Source of the DNA: Armatimonadota bacterium
GTDB taxonomy: Bacteria > Armatimonadota > Hebobacteria > Hebobacterales > Hebobacteraceae
Length of the DNA stretch: 38,031 bases
Assembly: GCA_015486155.1 (NCBI GenBank)
Contig: WFSF01000099.1
Span: 1 to 38,031, forward strand
Direction: 5' to 3'
In this document: piece by piece, positions 33,086 to 38,031 of the stretch
Layout: every line of letters begins with the position of its first letter
Numbering within the stretch: the first letter of the stretch is position 1
The notes under the pieces: generated by a model
Database searches by the model: none
Seen by the model: only the letters and a program-made list of their open reading frames with translations
What the model was told of the DNA's origin: nothing
Program-made: the position numbers and the translations under genes

Positions 33086-33114
33086 ACCATACTACAATTC
33101 GCAACAATTGTCAA
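33086..33114 (-). promoter_or_regulatory. Promoter of the XRE module with overlapping dyad
   Basis: Minus strand TTGACA (33114-33109) and TATGGT (33091-33086) are 17 bases apart. A perfect dyad ACAATT-N6-AATTGT (33094-33111) lies in the spacer and reaches the -35, a natural operator position for the XRE protein. The start would be about 60 bases before the ATG at 33018. Confidence 0.7.
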
Positions 33115-33118
33115 CACC

Positions 33119-33147
33119 TTGACCGCGCCCTCCGAGGCGGCTAGAAT
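33119..33147 (+). promoter_or_regulatory. Promoter of serS
   Basis: TTGACC (33119-33124) and TAGAAT (33142-33147) are 17 bases apart, about 30 bases before the serS ATG. Its -35 lies only 4 bases from the -35 of the divergent XRE-module promoter. Confidence 0.7.
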
Positions 33148-33176
33148 GCAAAGAACAGGCTTCTTGGAGTTCCGAC

Positions 33177-34454
33177 ATGCTCGATCTTCGATTCATTCGC
33201 GCCAATCCCGACACGGTCCGCGCCGGCATCCGGAAGCGGGGGCAGGACACGGCCGTCGTGGATTCCCTGCTCTCGGCCGACGAGAAGCGGCGCGCGCTGC
33301 TCACCGAGGTGGAGGAATTGAAGGCGCGGCGAAACCGCGTCAGCGACGAGATCGCCGCCATCAAGCGGAACAAGGGGGACGCCTCCGACCTCATCGCCGA
33401 GATGCGCGAGGTGAGCGGCCGCATCAAGTCCCTCGACGCGCAGGTGCGGGAGGCGGAGGCCGAGGTGGAGCGCCTGGCGCTCCTGGTGCCCAACCTCCCC
33501 GACGACTCCACCCCGGAGGGCGACAGCGAGGAGCAGAACGTCATCGTCCGGGAGTGGGGGGAGCCGCGGGAGTTCCTGTTCGAGCCGAAACCCCACTGGG
33601 AGATCGCGGTCAACCTCGACATCGTGGACTTCGAGCGCGCCACCCGGATCGCGGGGGCCAACTTCGAGGTGTTCAAGGGCGCGGGCGCGCGGCTGCGGCG
33701 GGCGCTGATCAACTTCATGCTCGACCTGCACACCCAGGCGGGGTTCGTGGAGACCGCGCCTCCGGTGCTCGCCCGCCGGGACGCGCTGGTGGCCTCCGGC
33801 CACCTGCCCAAGTTCGAGGAGGAACAGTTCCACGTCCGCGAGAACGACATGTTCCTCATCCCCACCGCGGAGTCCGCCCTGGCCAATCTCCACCGGGACG
33901 AGATCCTGGACGGTGACTCGCTCCCCCGGTACTACTGCGCCCACACCCCGTGTTTCCGCTACGAGAAGTTCGGCGCGGGCAAGGAGTCGCGGGGGCTCAT
34001 CCGCCAGTTCCAGTTCGACAAGGTGGAGCTGTTCAAGTTCGTCCTCCCGGAGACCTCGGCCGAGGAGCTGGAGTCCCTGGTGCGGCAGGCGGAGCTGGTC
34101 TACCGGAAACTCGGGATTCCCTATCGCCTGGCGCTCCTGTGCGCGGGGGAGATGAGCATGGCCGCGGCCAAGGCCTACGACCCCCTCGCCTGGTTCCCCG
34201 GCACCGGCCAGTGGATGGAGTTGAGCTCGTGCTCGAATTGCCTGGACTGGCAGGCGCGGCGGGCCAATGTCCGCTTCCGGCGCAAGCGGGAGGCGAAACC
34301 CGAGTTCGTCCACACCCTCAACGGCTCCGGCCTGGCCGTGGGCCGCACCCTCGCCTGCATCCTGGAGAACTACCAGAACGAGGACGGCTCCGTCACGGTG
34401 CCGGAGGCCCTGGTGCCGTACATGGATGGGGTGAAGGTGATCGGAGGGGAGTAG
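33177..34454 (+). CDS. serS: Seryl-tRNA synthetase
   Basis: A 425-residue class II synthetase that charges tRNA-Ser (and the tRNA-Sec precursor where present). The N-terminal coiled-coil arm that grips the tRNA covers about 28-105 (LLTEVEELKARRNRVSDEIAAIK). Motif 2 is in CFRYEKFGAGKESRGLIRQFQF, motif 3 in NGSGLAVGRTLACILENYQ, and the serine site includes TAESALANLH. ATG at 33177 follows GGAG with 8 bases between. The gene starts from its own promoter and converges with etfA, with a hairpin repeat in the 56-base gap. Confidence 0.97.
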   Translation: MLDLRFIRANPDTVRAGIRKRGQDTAVVDSLLSADEKRRALLTEVEELKARRNRVSDEIAAIKRNKGDASDLIAEMREVSGRIKSLDAQVREAEAEVERLALLVPNLPDDSTPEGDSEEQNVIVREWGEPREFLFEPKPHWEIAVNLDIVDFERATRIAGANFEVFKGAGARLRRALINFMLDLHTQAGFVETAPPVLARRDALVASGHLPKFEEEQFHVRENDMFLIPTAESALANLHRDEILDGDSLPRYYCAHTPCFRYEKFGAGKESRGLIRQFQFDKVELFKFVLPETSAEELESLVRQAELVYRKLGIPYRLALLCAGEMSMAAAKAYDPLAWFPGTGQWMELSSCSNCLDWQARRANVRFRRKREAKPEFVHTLNGSGLAVGRTLACILENYQNEDGSVTVPEALVPYMDGVKVIGGE

Positions 34455-34459
34455 GGGAT

Positions 34460-34515
34460 TGTAGGGCTGGCGTTCCTACGCCAGCCGAGGCGGGCATGGG
34501 AATGCCCGCCCTACA
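34460..34515. repeat. Three-stem palindromic repeat (also likely terminator) between serS and etfA
   Basis: An outer stem TGTAGGGC/GCCCTACA encloses two hairpins: GGCTGGCG-ttccta-CGCCAGCC and GGCGGGCAT-ggga-ATGCCCGCC. The second hairpin plus the CCTACAG end recurs at 35742-35769. The element contains the etfA stop codon (CTGTAG on the minus strand). It may end both convergent transcripts. Confidence 0.75.
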
Positions 34516-35698
34516 GTCCCTTCAGCTTCTCCGTCAACTTGGGCACGATCTCGAAGAGGTCGCCGACGATGCCGTAGGTGGCGATGTTGAAGATGGGGGC
34601 GGCGGGGTCCTTGTTGATGGCGACGATGACGTCGGAGGACTGCATTCCCGCGAGGTGCTGGACCGCGCCGGAGATGCCGCAGGCGATGTAGAGCTTGGGC
34701 TGGACGGTGCGGCCGGTCTGGCCCACCTGGTGGTAGGCGGGGATCCAGCCCGCGTCCACCGCGGCGCGGGAGGCCCCCACGGCCCCGCCCAGCGCCTCGG
34801 CGAGCTCGCGGATGATGGCGAAGTTCTCCGGTTTCCCCAGGCCGCGGCCGCCGGAGACGATGATCTCCGCGTCCTGGAGGTTCACCTGCCCGTCGCTCTC
34901 CTGCTGGACGATCTCCACGATCTTGGTGAGGATGGCGCGCTCGTCGAGTTTGACGGGGACCTCCACCACCTCGCCCTCGCGGCTCGGGTCCGGATCCAGC
35001 GCCTTCATCACCCCGGGGCGCACGGTGGCCATCTGGGGCCGCGCCTCCCGGCAGACGATGGTGGCCATCAAATTCCCGCCGAAGGCCGGGCGGGTCTGCA
35101 CCAGAAGCCGGTCGTCCTCGTCGATGTCGAGGCCGGTGCAGTCCGCGGTGAGCCCCGCGCTCACCCGGGCCGCCACCCGGGGCGCGAGGTCCCTGCCCTG
35201 CGGGGTGGCCGACACCAGCACCACCTCGGGGCGGTACTGGTTGATCATCCCGGAGAGAACGTCGGTATACGGGCCGGTGCGGTAGTGGGCGAGCGCGGGG
35301 TCTTGCGCGAGATACACCTTGTCCGCGCCGTGCGCGATCAGGTCGGGCGCGACCCCCTCCACGCCGTCGCCGAACAGCACGGCCGCGAGCTCCACGCCCA
35401 GCTTGTCGGCCAGCCGCCGGCCCTCGCCCAGCAGCTCGTAGGTCCCCCGCCTCATCTGTCCGTGCAGGTGCTCGGCCACCACCCAGACCCCGCGGTACTG
35501 GTCCACATCCACGTCGCGGGTGAAGGTCACCTCCAACACCAGCGCGCCGAACTTGCAGGAGGACACACAGGCCCCGCACTGGGTGCACTGGTCGTTGAAC
35601 CGGGCCTTTCCCTCCACGATCTCGATCCCGCCATAGGGGCAGGCCCGCAGGCAGAGTTTGCATCCGGTACACTTCTCGGTTATCAGACGAACCGCCAT
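34511..35698 (-). CDS. etfA: Electron transfer flavoprotein alpha subunit with N-terminal two-[4Fe-4S] ferredoxin domain
   Basis: A 395-residue protein; the ATG at 35698 has GGAG upstream and begins [13 protein letters not shown]. Residues 1-60 are a ferredoxin domain with C10-x2-C13-x2-C16-x3-C20-P and C38-x2-C41-x2-C44-x3-C48. The rest is a full EtfA with QVGQTGRTV and the C-terminal FAD domain ([34 protein letters not shown]). Such ferredoxin-fused EtfA proteins are known from anaerobes, e.g. the A. woodii caffeyl-CoA reductase (CarE). With EtfB and the acyl-CoA dehydrogenase gene upstream it carries electrons from acyl-CoA oxidation, or supports flavin-based electron bifurcation. The stop codon lies inside a hairpin repeat. 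Confidence 0.95.
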   Translation of the reverse strand: MAVRLITEKCTGCKLCLRACPYGGIEIVEGKARFNDQCTQCGACVSSCKFGALVLEVTFTRDVDVDQYRGVWVVAEHLHGQMRRGTYELLGEGRRLADKLGVELAAVLFGDGVEGVAPDLIAHGADKVYLAQDPALAHYRTGPYTDVLSGMINQYRPEVVLVSATPQGRDLAPRVAARVSAGLTADCTGLDIDEDDRLLVQTRPAFGGNLMATIVCREARPQMATVRPGVMKALDPDPSREGEVVEVPVKLDERAILTKIVEIVQQESDGQVNLQDAEIIVSGGRGLGKPENFAIIRELAEALGGAVGASRAAVDAGWIPAYHQVGQTGRTVQPKLYIACGISGAVQHLAGMQSSDVIVAINKDPAAPIFNIATYGIVGDLFEIVPKLTEKLKGL

Positions 35699-35741
35699 TG
35701 ACTGTCTCCGCAAGCCCCGCATCCCACAGCCGCTGAGGAGT

Positions 35742-35769
35742 GGCGGGCCTGGGTAGGCCCGCCCTACAG
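35742..35769. repeat. Hairpin repeat between etfB and etfA
   Basis: GGCGGGCCT-gggt-AGGCCCGCC followed by CTACAG. It shares stem architecture, GGGN loop and CCTACAG end with the repeat at 34460-34515. It lies 8 bases past the etfB stop, in the 79-base gap before etfA, and could reduce read-through or protect the etfB mRNA end. Confidence 0.65.
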
Positions 35770-35777
35770 CACGCGCG

Positions 35778-36566
35778 TCACCGCGGGGCGATATTCAACT
35801 CCTTGATGATGCCGGCCAGCCGCTCCGCCACCTCGTCCGGCTCTCCCTCCAGCAGCTGCCCGCTGGAGCGCTTCTGGGGAGGCCACACCTTGAGCACCTG
35901 GGTGGGGGAGCCGTCGAAGCCGACCTGGGTGGGATCGGCCTCCAGGTCGGCCGCCGTCCACTTGGTGATCTCCGCCCTCTTCGCCTTGAGCACGTTCCTC
36001 ATCCCCGGAAGGCGGGGTTCGTTGATCTGTTTCACGACGGTGACCACCGCGGGCAGTTTCACCTCGATCACCTCGAACAGGTCGTCCAGCACCCGCCGGG
36101 CGCGCAACTTTCCATCCGCGATCTCCAGCTCGATGGTGAAGGTCACCTGGGGGAATCCCAGTCGCTCCGCCATCCCGGGCCCGACCTGGCCGGTGTCCCC
36201 GTCGATCGCCTGCTTTCCGCAGAGCACCAGGTCAACGTCCCCGATCTTCTTCACCGCGGCCGCCAGCGCGTAGGAGGTGGCCAGGGTGTCGCTGCCGCGG
36301 AAGCCCGCGTCCGTGAGCAGGATCGCCTCGTCGGCCCCCATGGCCAGCGCGTGCCGCAAGGCCTCCTCGGCCTGGGGCGGGCCCATGGAGACGACCGTCA
36401 CCTTGCCTCCGTGCGCCTCTCGGAGCTGCAGAGCGGCCTCGATGGCGTTCTCGTCGAAGGGGTTGACGATGCCCTTGATGCCCTCGCGGATCAGCGCGTT
36501 GGTCTCCGGGTCCACACGCACCTCGGTGGTCTCCGGAACCTGCTTGATGCACACTACGATGTTCAT
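35778..36566 (-). CDS. etfB: Electron transfer flavoprotein beta subunit
   Basis: A 262-residue EtfB starting MNIVVCIKQVPET. The nucleotide-binding signature is VLCGKQAIDGDTGQVGPGMAE; VSMGPPQAEEALRHALAMGAD and the C-terminal EITKWTAADL are typical of prokaryotic EtfB. In the Etf heterodimer it binds AMP or, in bifurcating types, a second FAD. The GDTGQVGP form resembles short bacterial EtfBs from anaerobes more than the mitochondrial type, but this is not proof of bifurcation. It lies 58 bases after the acyl-CoA dehydrogenase gene in one operon with etfA. Confidence 0.96.
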   Translation of the reverse strand: MNIVVCIKQVPETTEVRVDPETNALIREGIKGIVNPFDENAIEAALQLREAHGGKVTVVSMGPPQAEEALRHALAMGADEAILLTDAGFRGSDTLATSYALAAAVKKIGDVDLVLCGKQAIDGDTGQVGPGMAERLGFPQVTFTIELEIADGKLRARRVLDDLFEVIEVKLPAVVTVVKQINEPRLPGMRNVLKAKRAEITKWTAADLEADPTQVGFDGSPTQVLKVWPPQKRSSGQLLEGEPDEVAERLAGIIKELNIAPR

Positions 36567-36624
36567 GGCTGCGACGCTCCGCCTCTGAAGTGAAGTCCGC
36601 CGTGCTTTCGGGTGTCGCCCGCGC

Positions 36625-37770
<1,146 letters not shown>

Positions 37771-37839
37771 GCTGTCATCTCCTGGAATGGCACGGAATGG
37801 GCATGTGACCGCCATGCCCGTCGGCCTCGCCTCGGCGAG

Positions 37840-37868
37840 ATGTTATCGGAAACGCGGGGACACGTCAA
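37840..37868 (-). promoter_or_regulatory. Promoter of the acyl-CoA dehydrogenase-etfBA operon
   Basis: Minus strand TTGACG (37868-37863) and TAACAT (37845-37840) are 17 bases apart; the start is about 65 bases before the ATG at 37770. Confidence 0.65.
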
Positions 37869-37920
37869 CGCGGGCGGCCTCTGACGGTTACCCAGTTTTG
37901 GTGGGAGGAGAAAGAAGGAA

Positions 37921-37976
37921 GGGCTGCTCGGCTCGCGAACGATTAGCGGAAACCATCACAGCACGAGGAGCAGCCC
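37921..37976 (+). promoter_or_regulatory. Inverted repeat able to sequester the RBS of the last ORF
   Basis: GGGCTGCTC (37921-37929) and GAGCAGCCC (37968-37976) are perfect 9-base arms. The right arm covers part of the GAGGAG ribosome site and abuts the ATG at 37977, so in a read-through transcript the start would be masked. Confidence 0.5.
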
Positions 37977-38031
37977 ATGACCCAGCCCAATGTTACCCGA
38001 TTTGTCAGCAGACTCCTTCCCGAATGGCGCA
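37977..38031 (+). CDS. Start of an unidentified ORF, cut by the window end (possible transposase)
   Basis: Eighteen codons (MTQPNVTRFVSRLLPEWR) follow GAGGAG seven bases upstream of ATG. The frame runs off the window, so the family cannot be read. The upstream hairpin that masks the RBS is a device known from insertion sequences such as IS10 and IS50. That and the position in an otherwise empty gap make a transposase plausible, but this is inference. Confidence 0.4.
   Translation, partial: MTQPNVTRFVSRLLPEWR

Overview
The window reads as chromosomal DNA from a high-GC (by eye mid-60s percent), Gram-negative-type bacterium. The gene content suggests an Armatimonadota-like or other deep-branching terrabacterial lineage, but that placement is an inference from gene families only. 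The clues are: a LysM protein ending in a copper-amine-oxidase-N-like domain, an S55 (SpoIVB-type) protease, an rpmE-DUF1385-prfA-prmC-sua5 cluster typical of Firmicutes/Actinobacteria relatives, and at the same time an O-antigen-ligase-like polymerase and an alpha-2-macroglobulin, which point to a diderm envelope. Promoters are easy to see and follow a sigma-70 pattern, TTGAC(A/T/G/C) with a 16-18 bp spacer and TATCAT/TACAAT-like -10 boxes; many genes use GTG or TTG starts behind strong AGGAGG sites.

Layout, left to right. 1-2406 is the 3' part of a Wzy/WaaL-like membrane protein fused to TPR repeats. 2692-7002 is a tight plus-strand translation cluster: ribosomal protein L31, DUF1385 membrane protein, release factor 1, the RF methyltransferase PrmC, the tRNA t6A enzyme Sua5/TsaC and a small nitroreductase, ending at a hairpin. 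7092-8858 (minus) encodes a secreted Tyr/Trp-rich protein of unknown role. A tRNA-Pro(CGG) follows, then a tandem GNAT acetyltransferase, a SAM methyltransferase, a secreted Ig-like/LysM protein, a cyclase-family hydrolase (minus) and a 1519-residue alpha-2-macroglobulin with an intact thioester motif. 18679-21784 is an iron-uptake operon, dtxR-feoA-feoB, with a DtxR-type box at the promoter.

From 21781 to 31827 most genes lie on the minus strand: a 1302-residue S55 protease fused to a beta-propeller and Ig-like domains, FtsH, a ROK-family sugar kinase, a bacterial dynamin-like GTPase and, just upstream of it, a cysteine-motif protein (DUF6062-like). 32037-33018 is a two-gene module (unknown 170-aa protein plus XRE regulator) of visibly lower GC, back-to-back with the serS promoter. 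serS (plus) meets an acyl-CoA dehydrogenase-etfB-etfA operon (minus), whose EtfA carries an N-terminal two-cluster ferredoxin domain. Hairpin repeats of one family sit at the end of etfA and between etfB and etfA. The last 55 bases begin an open frame preceded by an RBS-sequestering inverted repeat, which may be the edge of an insertion sequence.

Most attractive observations: a type II secretion pseudopilin (GspG)-like signature in the bait-region position of the alpha-2-macroglobulin; S55 catalytic motifs in the reverse order to SpoIVB; a DtxR regulator lacking two usual metal ligands; the low-GC XRE gene pair wired into the serS promoter region; and the hairpin repeat that supplies the etfA stop codon. 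No CRISPR array, rRNA or complete mobile element was seen.
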